Positions 1 to 13,200 of a stretch of 64,000 nucleotides of DNA are shown here, piece after piece. The notes below the pieces were generated by a model. The model saw only the letters and a list, made by a program, of their open reading frames with translations. It was not told where the DNA came from and made no database searches. Source of the stretch: Marthasterias glacialis (taxonomy: Eukaryota; Echinodermata; Asteroidea; Forcipulatida; Asteriidae); the NCBI GenBank assembly GCA_911728455.2, contig OU452232.1:5917227-5981226 (forward strand), given 5' to 3'. Every line of letters begins with the position of its first letter. The first letter of the stretch is position 1. Position numbers and translations under genes: made by a program.

Positions 1-284
1 TAGGCGTATGGGGTCTCTTTGGTTAACGGGATGGGGGGCAGAGGGGTTGATTTGCCCCTGAAATCCTACACAGATAAAAACACAAATACCAATTTCTGAT
101 AAAACGTCTTTTTATTTTTCTTCTTCTTGCTTTGCCAAAGTTTATTTATTTATTTATTGTGTTTTTTTTTGGGGGTGGAGGGACTGTTTAACTTTTTGTT
201 TTAACCAGTTCATTATTCATTTTAAAGGTTGTGTGCCGTACTACCTTGTCCATATGCCATGTCAAAGTGAATAGACCGATCCAT

Positions 285-625
285 TAAAGCCCCCTGCTCA
301 ACATTGGTAAACTGACTGTAAATGCTTCCACTCTTTGCACAAATCAAGATATTTGTAATAAAAACAACCTGTGAAAATGTCAGCTCATTTCGTTGTTTCA
401 CTTGCGAGAAAATGGTACGCATTCCTGTAGGCAGAGTTTTTGTCTCACTGAGACAAAAAGTAATTTCGGATCTTATTTCAATTAATATTTAAAAATGATG
501 ACACTTCAGATAAAAATATTTCAAGAAAGTTTTCCACCATAGTTATCTTTATACCATGTAGGGTATATGTAAATCTGTGAACATCTGTGTTTTTTTCTTT
601 TTACCAATGTTGAGCTGGGGCTTTA
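285..625. mobile_element. Non-autonomous element, family A (CTCAACATTGG ends)
   Basis: Starts with a variant of AAAGCCCCAGCTCAACATTG and ends with its complement, CAATGTTGAGCTGGGGCTTT. It is about 340 bp, AT-rich and encodes nothing. The same sequence recurs near 20042-20391, 26055-26387, 29095-29460 and 29461-29828, with diverged relatives at 21185-21350, 32823-33103 and 45910-46397. Terminal inverted repeats plus multiple copies support a MITE-like DNA transposon derivative. Confidence 0.7.
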
Positions 626-1839
626 AGACCCGCCCCAAAATGTATTGACCAATCACAGCATTGGCTACATCACCACTGTGGGCAGCATGATGTGCATCTC
701 TTCAATGCCACAACTGCACAAATGTGCGCAATACAAGTATGCACACGCATGTTTACATTTTGCAATAGCATTTTATTGTGTCAGACGTTTTGTCAGACTT
801 TCGGTGGTGTAGCCAAGGCTGTGATTGGTCAACACATAAGGGGGCGGGGCTTAATGGATCAGTCTATTAATAAAATATACTTGTTACTATCCCCTTCATA
901 TATTTATTTTATAATAAAGCTCTCCAGGAATGCCCACAAAAACAAGCCTGGCTCATGATGGAACAAGAAACGTAACCAAAACGTCTGATTTTCTTTCCAA
1001 CCGTACATGCACGTACTGTTGTGGTAGCACAAGCTTTTCTTAACATTTCTCATTCCATGTAGTGCATCATGAACCTGGCTTGTTTTTGTGGGCGTTCCCA
1101 GAGAGCATTATTTTCAATGAAATCGATTGAAGAAAAAATGAATAAAGGGGGGGGGGCGCAACAGGTATATTTTCATTTGATTTATTATTTATTAACCCGG
1201 CTACTCTTGGTGTTTTTTGGAGTAAGTTGATGCACCTTTTGAAACCATTCACTAGTGTGGTAGATAAGCTGACACAAAGCTAGGTGAGGCTCGTTCCAAA
1301 TGGTAGTACAGCTGTGATGAATCAAATGGACCCTCTATGCTATGAATGGTTTTGAATTGTAGTACAGCTTGATATCAACACTGTTCAAATGATAATACCA
1401 CGTGTGTACAATAGCAATGGGGAAATGTGAGAGTTGGAATTTTGAATGGTTTTGAATGGTCTAGCAGTAGAAGGGTTAATAACAAACTTTGACAAGCCAG
1501 CCAGACTACCTGCATAGCACATGATTTATTGTAAATATGTAACAAATACAATGCAAAACGCGGTTAAGTCTCTTCTGTAGATTATTGCCTGTTAAATGCA
1601 AAATACTCAAAATGCCAGTACGGGGATTAATGTTTTCACTGATTGTGTGAAGGACGCCCTCATTGTGCAGTGCAGGAAGTGGGTTATGTTCTTGTTCTTC
1701 CATTGTTCAGGGTGCTATCTGGTGTATTTCATTCTTTATCAGTTATCAATTTTGTTTTTCTTTCATTTAGGTCAAACTTGGTAGAAAAGTTAAAATTAGA
1801 ACTACAGTGTGTATAACTTACGGTACTGAACCAATTCAC

Positions 1840-2025
1840 CTGCGCCCAATTTCATAGAGCAGAAAAGATTGCATAAAAAATATCTGCTAAGCAGAAATGA
1901 GCAGGATACCAGTTACAAATTGAACATGTTACATGGTAGTTTGGCGGGTGACCTTATTCTGGTAAGCATAATTTGTGTGTGCTTAGCTACTTTTTGTGCT
2001 TAAGCAGTTCTATGAAGTTGGCCCC
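1840..2025. mobile_element. Non-autonomous palindromic element, family C
   Basis: Begins with CCCAATTTCATAGAGC and ends with TTAAGCAGTTCTATGAAGTT, which is roughly the complement of the start. The interior carries GCTAAGCA and TGCTTAGC motifs in opposite orientations. Related copies lie at 22445-22645, 22827-22999, 31678-31787, 57808-57900 and 58240-58352. It is a short dispersed element of about 190 bp with no coding capacity. Confidence 0.65.
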
Positions 2026-2216
2026 TGATTTCGTCACCCATGATCAATCTTGATGGTGCCATTTTAGGAGTCCAATTCCTTGTATTACTGTGCAGTGTGC
2101 ATTTTAGGTGACACCTGCACAGTTAGATGCACTCCATGTCTTTACATGTAAATTGATTCCCAAAATGGCAGACCATGGGCAGAGAGTAGCCACATAATGA
2201 CATCAGCGCAAGGGTC

Positions 2217-2999
2217 TACATCATTGGTTTGTGGAAGAGTACATTCATTCCAATCCTCTAGTATTCAAGAAACATATCATAAAGGGATGGTACATCATTG
2301 GTTTTGGGAAGAGTGCATTCATTCCAATCCTCTAGTATTCAAGAAACATATCATAAAGGGATGGTACATCATTGGTTTTGGGAAGAGTACATTCATTCCA
2401 ATCCTCTAGTATTCAAGAAACATATCATAAAGGGATGGTACATCATTGGTTTTGGGAAGAGTGCATTCATTCCAATCCTCTAGTATTCAAGAAACATATC
2501 ATAAAGGGATGGTACATCATTGGTTATTGGAAGAGTACATTCATTCCAATTCCCTAGTTTTCAAGAAACATATCATAAAGGGATGGTACATCATTGGTTT
2601 TTGGAAGAGTACATTCATTCCAATCCTCTAGTTTTCAAGAAACATATCATAAAGGGATGGTACATCATTGGTTTTTGGAAGAGTACATTCATTCCAATCC
2701 TCTAGTTTTCAAGAAACATGTCATAAAGGGATGGTACATCATTGGTTATTGGAAGAGTACATTCATTCCAATTCCCTAGTTTTCAAGAAACATATCATAA
2801 AGGGATGGTACATCATTGGTTTTTGGAAGAGTATATTCATTCCAATCCTCTAGTTTTCAAGAAACATATCATAAAGGGATGGTACATCATTGGTTATTGG
2901 AAGAGTACATTCATTCCAATTCTCTAGTTTTCAAGAAACATATCATAAAGGGATGGTACATCATTGGTTTTTGGACGAGTACATTCATTCCAATCCTCA
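2217..2999 (+). repeat. 74-bp satellite, about 10.6 tandem copies
   Basis: The motif TACATCATTGGTT recurs exactly every 74 bp from 2217 to 2957 (eleven starts, the last unit truncated). Units differ at a few positions, for example TTTTGGGAAG versus TTATTGGAAG and CCTCTAGTATTC versus CCCTAGTTTTC. Variants alternate in the right half, which suggests higher-order two-unit blocks. Because 74 is not a multiple of three, several overlapping 61-codon frames appear. They are artefacts of the array and not genes. Confidence 0.95.
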
Positions 3000-3106
3000 A
3001 TATTTCGGGCAATACATGTAAAACAATGGATTTATGTATTTATTTTTTTGTTATTTACCTGTTACATTGACAACAGGGATCAGAAATCTGGTTTACTTAG
3101 CAATTT

Positions 3107-3146
3107 GGAATGAATGTACTCTTCAAAACAAACGATGATGTTCCAT
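3107..3146 (-). repeat. Inverted copy of the satellite core
   Basis: The sequence GGAATGAATGTACTCTTC followed shortly by GATGATGTTCCAT is the reverse complement of the satellite segment that contains CATCATTGG, GAAGAGTACATT and CATTCC. It lies about 110 bp beyond the array, so the satellite is flanked on one side by an inverted unit. Confidence 0.75.
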
Positions 3147-3859
3147 ACATCTACACAAGTTCTTTCATTTCTTTCATTCCTTTTCTGATATTTCTTGAAG
3201 TCACAAAAAAGAACCTTGAATTCTGAAATAATTTTCTTGTTTATTAGATTATTTAACTTTTGAGTTTCAGTTATTTGGGTTGGATGAATTTAAGTTTTAT
3301 GTTGAATGTCTCCTTTTATTTTCAACTCAATATCTTGATTTATATGAGAAGTTAATTAAATATTTATTAAAGTGAATTATCACCTTTCAGATATTGTGAA
3401 GTTATTTCTGTTTTTGTTCTTTCAAACTAAGTTTGTGTTCGGTTTTGGGGTTGCTGTTGTTGCTTCTGCTGCTGCTGTTGTTGTTTTACAGAGTTTTTAA
3501 TCTTAAAAACCTACGAATAAACAACTAATAAACAATCTGTAAGTGCACTTAACAAGTTTGTACCAGTATTAACACTTCTGAGAAATATTTCCGACTGAAA
3601 AACTCTCAAAATTGAGGGCACGTAAAATTACTGTTGCTTATTTCAATTGCTGCAATCGAAATAAAGTATTGATTGTTTTCACTAAAACAGGGCTAACCCG
3701 ATTTGATAAAACAAAAATACCGGTTATAGTGTGTGAAGTGAATTTTACTCTTACAAAAACCAACAACCTACTATCTGTTTTCTTTCAACAGAGGGCGCTC
3801 AACCAATCTCGATCCAATAAGTTTTCCCAGTTCCCCCAGTAGGCATAATGGAGCAGTCC

Positions 3860-4197
3860 AACCTGTTCATTTGCATATCCACAACCACACGGCAGTGTTT
3901 GGCGCGCCTTGGACCGCTGCTTGATTTTGAGTTTTGACTTTTTTTCATTGCCCATGTTTTCCACGGTTCACGAAACGCACTCAGTTCAAGCTACTTAATT
4001 GTTACAGCTTCACCGGCAGTGTGCGGCTGTGAAAAGACTGTCTTTTTTTTAAACCCGTGGGCGAGCGAACAATTAACCGGGTGTAGAGTGAAATTTTATC
4101 TTGTCTGTTGATAAAAACTGGAGCAGAGGGAAAAAAGGTATGGTGTGAAAGAGTGCAGTTTCCATCTGCTGAAGACAACTCTACTTTTACAACAAAC
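3860..4197 (+). promoter_or_regulatory. Presumed promoter and 5' UTR of the FKBP gene
   Basis: This stretch precedes the FKBP start codon and is less AT-rich than its surroundings. An octamer-like ATTTGCAT lies at 3869-3876 and a TTTGGCGCGCC (E2F-like) site at 3898-3908. No TATA box can be assigned and the transcription start is not visible. An upstream in-frame ATG-less extension (from about 4108) exists, but the ATG at 4198 is the one that leads directly into a signal peptide. The role is inferred from position only. Confidence 0.35.
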
Positions 4198-4290
4198 ATG
4201 GGAAAATGTTCTGTGATTTTATTGTTCTGCCTGTCTGGATTAGTGGGTGATGTTTTCGCTGCCGTTCCGCAGGTTGAAGTAACTAAAGAG
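4198..4290 (+). CDS. FKBP gene exon 1 (signal peptide)
   Basis: Encodes residues 1-31. It starts at an ATG preceded by ACAAAC and continues into a hydrophobic run (VILLFCLSGLVG) with a likely cleavage after Ala21 or Ala22. The donor is GAG|GTGAGT at 4290/4291, phase 0. Translation past the donor runs into unrelated sequence, so the longer open frame to 4578 is intron read-through. Confidence 0.88.
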
Positions 4291-7200
4291 GTGAGTAGGT
4301 CTACCAGCATGGTACTTGATTACTGTTGTGGGATTTTTGATATGAGCAATCATGCGGGCCAAGGTTGTTCTGGTAGGTTTACTTCAGTGTTAACTTTGCT
4401 AACCTCACTTTGTACATGTATAATAGCACTAGGCCTACCTTCACTTGTATACGCATACAGTATGTACATATTTATTCATTACAATAACAGGTGTGTGCAG
4501 ATTTGTTCTTTTTTTTTTTTACAAACTTACCTTAACTTGCCGGTCAAAGTCCTGTGTTTACTTCATTTACAAAAGTAAATTGCTGTCGTCGTCCATTTTG
4601 TCAGCTGCCCCTCTCGTGTGCAAATGGGGCCCTGCGAAATATCACCAAAAAATATCTTTAAAATATTACTTGGGCACTGTGCTAAATTGGGAAAATCATC
4701 TTCAAAAAGGGTAATATAATTAGGGTGTGTCTCTGTGTTTTTATTTTTTGTGTTGTTATTGTTGTTGTTATTGTGGACAAAAGGTCACTGTTGAAATAGC
4801 TTTCAAAAATGGCCATATGGAAAACTTCCCATAACAATATTTTTGCCTGAAATGGTATGGTTTTCGAGAAATTTAGTAACACAAATCAGTCTTGATCTGG
4901 CGAGTCCAAAACTCGACGGTTCAGCGAGTTTGAAAAGAGCTAACATATTATGTGGTGCTTCCTGATTCTGATGACTGGTTGAGCTTACACATCCCACAGG
5001 TTTGCTTTTCATATTATGTTGGTTCACCATAAAGTACAGATGCTGGTCTTTGACAATATTAGGCCTACCGATGACGGTCCATATGCTTCTTAAGTTGGAT
5101 GCACCGCTCGGTTGTTAAATGTAAGGCAAACGTGGAATCAGGTTCCCAAAATCTGGTTAAACTTTTGTGCTACATTTCCCTTAGTTTTCTAAGAAGAAAA
5201 AATGAGGATGGAACTTCACATTCTATAAAGAAAGTTATTTTGACAATGACCTCGTCAGTTGCTGACATTTGACTTATACAATGCACTGTATAGATTACCA
5301 AAGCTATAAAAAAAAATATGTTAACGGTAGAATACAGGTTTCAATTGGTATTTAAGTCCTCAAAATGTTTTTAAATATAGTCTGAAAGCTCACTGATTAT
5401 GAAGTTCATACCAGTACCAATCTTCCATAGAAATACTTGTCTGAAATACTGTCAAAGTCGAAAAATCCATAATTTTTAAAGACCCCGATTTTAATTTCGG
5501 TTGTAACAATCGAAATTAAGGGCAATGTGTTTACATGCTGAAATGTATGCACGTTTGTCACTATTTTCTCCTGACTCAGACGACAGATTGAGCCCAAATT
5601 TTAACAAGTTTGTTTTTTCATGTTAATTGAATCCACCAAAGTAAGAACACTGCACACTATCAGCCTTACCAAGCCTATATTTCACCTTTAAATGTGCAGT
5701 CCTGCTTGTTTCCTTTTCGTGTATATCGTTATCCCCAAATGAAGTGCAAATAGTCTGGCCCCTATCCTTATAATGAACGCAGGTATTCATTATTAATAAC
5801 GTATATCAAGGAACGTGACAACAATGGCGGCGGTATTAAGTAAAGATCTTCAAACTAATCTCGCACAAAATAAGGCCGTCGAAATGAAACCAAATCAGAA
5901 TTATGTATAAAATGTCACCGTAGGCTAAATTATAAATGAGGACAAAATGCCCGTATGTAGTCCTTTAACTTGTATCACACACAGCTAGGGTATAGGATGT
6001 CTAAATCCACGCTGACAAAAATACGTATCACGATGACGTTCAAGCGTAATGGCAGAAACGTCTGTTTCTACCGCACTGAGATACTTAAAGGAACACTTTA
6101 CCTTCAAATCTCTGAAAGTTTGGCTGCTTGGATCAGCAGTTTGATCCGTTTAAGAGATGTTCATGCAACAAAACACCTAGAGTGTGTTGTAATTAGTGAG
6201 TAGTGATTAAAAACACAACAACAAAAATAGCAACATACATTTGCCTCTGGATATACAGCAAGCGGAACCACGCCTTCTTATGCAATTCGCCCTTCACAAG
6301 GCCCAAAGAACACTCGAGGTGTGGGCTACTTTTTGAAGGGATAGAAACCTGCCCCAATGCGCAGAAACTATAGACAAAGCGAGATATAAACGCAAGTCTC
6401 TTCACAGCACAGCTAAGAGCAGGGAGGGGTACATGAATCCATTGCAAGACAAACATAACTGCCTCTTCCCCTATTTGAAGCAGTTATATTTAAGTGTCTT
6501 GCTCAAGGACACAAATGTCATGACCGGGATTCGAGCCCACATCCTGATGACTTAGCACTAAACCATTCGGCCACGACACGCCACAAAACTCTGCATAGAA
6601 ACATAATGATCGGCCATTTTGTGGAGTCAAACATTTGGTTCGACAAAATGGCGGACCGTGTTCTGTCACGAAATTAAACAAAACCCACACAATTTAAAGT
6701 GAAATTTATGTGAAACATTATATTCTACTTTAAAAATATCTCTCAAACCATAATTCATAAAAACGCTTATTTTTATTGCCCCAAAGTGCCCAATCCGAAG
6801 GCAATGACTGTGTCCCTTTAAATTAAATGACTCCTTTTTTCGGGACGGGAGGGGGGGTTGAGTCTGGGCAGAAAACTCGTTACGCTGAGAGCTTACTAAG
6901 AAATCCAACTCATTTTCTACCGATAGATCCCTTGATCTAGACAATATTTTCATTCTGGACGGCATTACATTCAAAAGAATGTAAGTAATGAACATTTTGA
7001 AGAGGGCGTATAAGCCAGTTCGTTTTATGTATAAACACACTTTTTATGAATGGCCAACCTTTTGCAGTGTGTTGAAATCGTTTTGGGGGAAAAGCACATT
7101 CATTAACATTGACTAACTTTATCCTTTAACAACATTCTGGAATTTTCATCAAAATAGGTTCTCATAAAATTGTGACGGCATTCGGGTTGGCTTCGGGGTT

Positions 7201-10200
7201 TCTTCCCTGCCTTTCATCTCTGTGCGACCCCGGTTCGAATCCCGCTTCGGACCGGATCCTCGCATATGGATTGGGTTTTCAGTCCCTACCTGATTGCGTG
7301 GGTTTTCTATATTTGGGGTTTTCCTCCCAGATCTAAAACTGAGATTTCTTCGATATCTTCTTTACAAAGGTATCTTCAGGCCTATAAGGGTTACAATGCA
7401 ATACACTCGATGGTCCCTTGGTTGTATTACCAGAAATATAAATTAACAACAATAGCACTAAAAAGCATTTACAGTATGACAGGTTTTGTTCTTATAAGTT
7501 TTATATCAAGTGATTTATGTCGGGTTTTTTCGTTTTAGCATTTCAAAATTTACAAAAACAATTTTAAAAGATTTTTTTTTTTTAATCTATAGGCTCAAAC
7601 AAACGAAATACCGTGGTAATTAAGTGCTCGAAATTAACACTGGACTGCAGGCCCGAGGCCAGTGTTTTTAGCACCGGGCCAGTATAGACTCATGACCGGA
7701 CAAATCCGCCGGTCTTCCTGTGTACGTGTGCTTTCAGTTGAATAAAAGTACCTCACAGTGTATCTTTAAATCTTTGATCTAAAACAAATTATGCTCAAAA
7801 GACTTAGAGTGTATAATTTATACCTTCCAGTTTTGTTGAGTATTGAATTAATACACATATACTAATGAGATTAATCTGTTTTTAGTCTTAGTGCTCGTTC
7901 AAATAAAAAAAAAAAGAAGCTTTTTCTCATTGAGATTCTGGTCTGGGATTTCTGGTCCAGTAAAAACTTTGAGCTACCAGTCCTGCGTTCTTAGGGATCC
8001 CCCAAAAAGAAACTTAAAGCTCTCTAATGCCTGTACGACTTTCATCATTAATTATTTCACTTAGTTACCGGTGTGTCCTAAGTTTCTGCAAGAGTGTAAT
8101 GGCCCTCACGTGTCGACACCAGCAGTGTCCTTCTCGAAGGTTACAATCACAGACAAAAATTTTGGGACAGTGTAGGCCTACATCGCAACCCAGTACCCCG
8201 TTTCAGTGTTGTCAACATCCCACAAATTGTGTCAAATTAAAAACAGTGATACTTGCCTCATCTTAATGTATCTAGTAAATGGCCATATACTTATAGCGCA
8301 TGGCCATGTTGTGGAAATGCTCAACCAAGTGTAATCAAAAGTGGTCAGAATTGAACATGGGGGTACGGGTGTCCCATGGGACTTTGTCCCAGATTATTGC
8401 CTATGTCATATCATTGATAAGCCTCAACTGAACTGAATAATGCGGGTTTTTTTTCTAAACTATAAAATAACATAACTCAAGGACGGCAGTATTCGGAGAG
8501 CAGTTTATCGTTAAACTTTAAGACAATGCCGCATTTTTGAACGGAAACATTTCCCTCACAACGCCTGGTATACCAGTAACATTTTAACAGCCGGTTTTTT
8601 TTTATAGGTTTCCCTTGACAGTGTCTCCCGTGGCTGATGAACTCAAAATTCAAAATTGATGATTGAAGCAAAATTCACCCAGCCTGCAAACTGGCAAGCG
8701 CGCTGATTCCACAGATTGTGAGTTCTTGATACTTATACAAGACAAGGAAAAAAGCTCATAAATATTTTCCCCCTGGCCTTGGCCTTGGTGCCCCTTCCCA
8801 CTGACCTTGCCCCCTCAGAAATGAAATGCTTCTCCAATGAAAGTGTCCACAAGTTATTTACCAATAATTTTGTTTTGTGACCACATAGGCCTACTATACA
8901 CTCTTAAAAAGCGTTATAGTCAGATTTGACAATGAAAACCAGTTAGATTTGACTAACAATTAAGGGTCAGCTGGATCGCAACTCAACCTCGTCCCCATGG
9001 TTTACTATGCAAACCCTGGGATGGAAACTCCTTACTTGGACCCTGATTGGACAACGACTTTACAATATTAGCATAATGTTAAACAGGCTATTAAATCTGG
9101 TACCGGACAACGAGACTATGACGAAGATGTAAGTTTTGAAAAGCAGCCAGACTATTCTAATTTGCATAGGCCAACGTATCCAAAAATTTTGGATATGCAA
9201 ATGATCAAATAGGCCTACCAGGGTGAGAGAGCGGTCAACCTCGTAATGCTCGACACACCCCGGGGACGAGGTTGGATGCAACTGAAAATCAGTCAGTCCA
9301 GACTATCAGTCTGACTAATTTTTTTTATAGTCAAGATTATTTAAATAACTAAAACTGGAGTCAAATCCAATTACTTTTTCTATAATTGGACTAAATCTAG
9401 TTGGACTAAATCCGTTGTTATCTTTTTAATTTCCCTATGTTTAACTAATCTCATAGTCAGTTTTCAAACAACTAGAAAAACCGGTCAATATTTTGACTAG
9501 AGTGCAAGTTAAAAAAAATCCCATCTCGTCTTTGGAAAAAAAACAGCTTGCTCTCTAATATGAGATCCATTGTACATAAAGAATCATCTGTTTAATTTTG
9601 TCACTGGTGGCAGATTTACTTTTCTGAGGATATTTTCGGGACTGTAAACTGTAGTTTCTCGACCCAACCGCATGCTTGCTCTGTTTTGGTTAGTAGTGGT
9701 CCAGATAAAAGTAGAAATTTATCATTTTGGGGTACATCGATTTTTATATAGCCTACATAGTAAAAGTCTCATGAATTATCGATGGGTAAAACGAGAAACA
9801 TGATGTCAACCCACACATGTGATTGTATAGACCTTTATCATGGTGCAGCAATCTTGATTTTGTCCCATTCAAACCAATGTAACCAAACCGAGACTGGAAG
9901 GGCAGATAGTCTGGTTCCTTTTTGTACAATGAATATTAGCATCTATTACTGTTGTTAGATACAGGGAACATGACCAAGATGGTGGCAGCATGATAAAAGT
10001 CTATTAAAGAGGGACTCTAGGTCGAATTTAGTTTTGTGATGCACTCGTTTTCCCAACAGATAGATTCTTTATGAAAGTGGGAGAAAAACAAGTCTATAAA
10101 CCTCATGCTAAAACGGTAAAAAATGTCATCGTATTTGATACCCTCCAAGTGCGAACTTTGCCAACGTCCTAAAAAAACATCCAATGACGTCACGTTGCAA

Positions 10201-13200
10201 ATATATGGGTCTATTTTTGTACAGGGAAATTTTTTGTTCATTCCTGAATTTCGATGATATTCAGTCAAAAAGGCAATGAATTTGACCTTTTGACTGACGC
10301 AAAAAAATTCTCTTTGGACAGTACAGACCCATTTGTTGTTGACATCCAGAGACGTCATGTTTCAGATTTCGCTCTGAAAGAGCATCAAATAAAATGACAT
10401 TTCACGCCATTTTTAACGTGGGCTGAGAGACTTGTATTTTCTCCACTTTCATAAGGATTCTAGCTGTCACAAAACTGAATTTTTGACCTTGAAACCCTTC
10501 TTTCGAAACTGGTTTTTGTTTATCACAATCCAAAACTAGTGGGCAAGGTTTATGCGACGCTCTGGTCGACACCTTAAAACGAAATACACACAGGGTGGAT
10601 TTTTATACCAGTTCCTCCCTCCTTGGTATGATGTGCATATTATAGTGGGTAATGTAAGAACAACAATACAGGATTTATGAAATGCTTTACAACGGATTTA
10701 CCAACACACAAGCTTCACAAACCATAAACATGTGCGTTGGAAACTGGGTAGCTAGAACTAAAATATATACAGCCTGGAACAATGTATAGCATGGGAACAT
10801 AAGAGACTCAACGAAGATAAACAAAGCCATAAATATGTGAAGTTAAAAATGGATCGGTTCATATTAATTCAACTTTTGAGTAAAGTGTCTTTTCAAATAT
10901 ATCCCAGTTCATGATTGTCCAGTAATATTTCAAGTATCCCACATGATTGTCCAGTAATATTTCAATTGTATAAAGTTATTTCTGAGTTTGATATAACTCA
11001 TATAACTCATATACAGTTTGATATAATAATTATTTATGTTGTAGTTAATTCTGGATTTCAATGAACGTAATTTGTTTAACGTTGGTGGTTCCATTACACT
11101 GTAAAAAATTGCCGCGTTTTTACGGATAATTTTTTACGGAACTCGTCTGTGAAACTGAAATTATGGATATTTTCCGTATAAATACGGGAGAAAACACTCG
11201 CTCCGTTTGCATATATAAGTTGTATTTACAGTCTCCAAAAAATGTCAATTATTAAAAAAATAATAATTTAGGAACTACTTAAAATAATAATATCTTTCAA
11301 TTTATATTTATGTTGAATTGTTGTTTTAGTTCTCATTTTAAATAAACAAGAAATAAATATATACTATTGCTATGCTTAACGACTACGAATGTGTGACAAC
11401 AGTTGTCCCGTAAAAATTACTTATGGTAAATAACTGTTGAAAAATCAAAAACCTAACATCTAAATTCGACATGAAAGGGTACGTTGAAATGTAAATTCAA
11501 TATTATAACTTCAAAAAAATATTTTAATGGATATAACAAATTTATTAGTGAAATAAATTTCCTAAGTATTCATTTGCTAGCAATTGCATGATCCGGACGT
11601 GGTAGTTTTTTTTTACCTTTGCATTATGGGACATGAAGATCTGTGGATTTCGCTTAGTCTGGTTCCCAGACCCAAAAATCTCTGACTATTCTCTGTCGAT
11701 TTTTTTTACAAGAGTCGTCAGGGACTCTTTGGTCAGGGAACCAGACAAGATTTCGCTGCGCTGACGTTTGGTAAGCAAAGTACCCGAATACAGTCTACGT
11801 GTGCAGACAACATCACTGCGGTGGGCGCGCGAACATGGAATTCGTGAACTGAAATTTGTGAATTTACACTCTCCACCAACCATCAAAGATCGCTCTCTTC
11901 CAAGTACCATTGTGACAAACGTACTACTACTACTACTGCACTAGTACTGTAGTAGTGTTTTGACACACTGTTCAACCTCAAGTCAAGGACAAGGTGAGTT
12001 AATTTTATCGCCATTTAAATAAATAAATTAACGTTACATTCATAATTCTTTATAATTATAATTTTTATACAATACAATTACAAGTACAACATTACAACAA
12101 GTACAATACTAGTTACTACAACGTTGACATGGTTGAATTCTACATCAATGGTTGAACGTCGTGAGCATGCATGATGCCATGGTGATTTAGTACACTAGTC
12201 CAGATCCAGTGTAACAACTAACATTTAGCACAGTAGCAGTTTAAACTTTAGGCAGTAGCACTAATGTAAAAACATGGGATGTGCCTTGCTAACGTGCATG
12301 AACGTGTGAGCATGATGTTATTCGTTAACGTTACACATTGCACTGGACTCCCTCCCTCCAACTCCAAGGACAAGGTTTCATCATGCATGTCATGACAGCC
12401 ATGGGCCATGTCCTTCATCCATGTCACCAAGCCTTATCGGAATTCAGCATGCATTGTGCATGGATCGGTGGGAAGGGAGTTTTGGAAAACAGTGTGTACA
12501 AAGTCTATGTGGGCATGGTGGGGTGGGTAGGGGAGGGAGACGATCGCTAGCATTAGATAAATTGTTTTTGTTTGCATGAAAAGTTGATTGTATTTGTATA
12601 GTTAGGCCTATAAAAAATGGTTGGATGATACATGAAAAATCACATTTATGATAACAAAAATACAACGTGTTGTAGGGCTGAATAGTGCTGTTAAAAAAGT
12701 ACCAGCACATCGACCCGGAGGTCGCAGATTGTAGGGATTTATCAGCTTTGCTGTACTTGTAATACTTCACGTAGAGCCAGACTATACTGCCACTGGATAT
12801 AGTGCCAAGTCCTTTTTTATTTTATATCCAGAATCTGATGACAGAGATCAACATGATAAAGAGCTTGCATCTGTACAGCAGGGAACCTTTACAGATGATG
12901 CATCCTTGGACACACCACACAGACCAAGTAACAACCGGTCATCATCCTACAAAGTTCCATGGCACAAACTACCTAAAGCTTTGATGGCGAAGTGCAAGGT
13001 TGGCGAAAGACCAGAGCCAAGAGACAGGCGTAAAATGATCAAGATTATCATGGATGATGTGAACGAATTACATCATTTGGTCAAGAGAAAGGACCTGCAT
13101 ACCATAAAATTGCACAAGACATTGTTGGAAAATTTAGCAAGTCCTTTGCTGACATCATCAATGGTGAAATCCTTGGTGATGGTGCCTCTTCTTTACTCCA

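Larger units (their letters stand above)
1..4197. other. Repeat-rich region upstream of the FKBP gene
   Basis: No supported coding sequence. Apart from the repeats listed separately (hairpin-type elements at 285-625 and 1840-2025, a 74-bp satellite at 2217-2999 and its inverted copy at 3107-3146), the stretch is AT-rich non-coding DNA. Short reading frames here either run through repeats or lack any recognisable protein similarity. An outer inverted repeat around 271-295 and 845-866 (core GATCCATTAA and its complement TTAATGGATC) suggests that the 285-625 element belongs to, or sits inside, a larger element of about 0.6 kb. About 3,150-3,860 holds nothing I can name except a short CTG/TTG-rich run near 3,450-3,490. 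Confidence 0.6.

Noticed and set aside
2197-3070. Series of overlapping 61-84-codon frames with near-identical peptides
   Set aside because: They arise from the 74-bp satellite, which rotates through frames every unit. No start context, conservation or splice logic supports coding.
4108-4578. Longer N-terminal start and read-through for FKBP exon 1
   Set aside because: The upstream extension would bury the signal peptide, and sequence after 4290 follows a strong GTGAGT donor and has no FKBP similarity.
10017-10358. 113-codon - strand frame
   Set aside because: Lies wholly inside a repeat with inverted ends. The second copy at 46.9 kb does not keep the frame.
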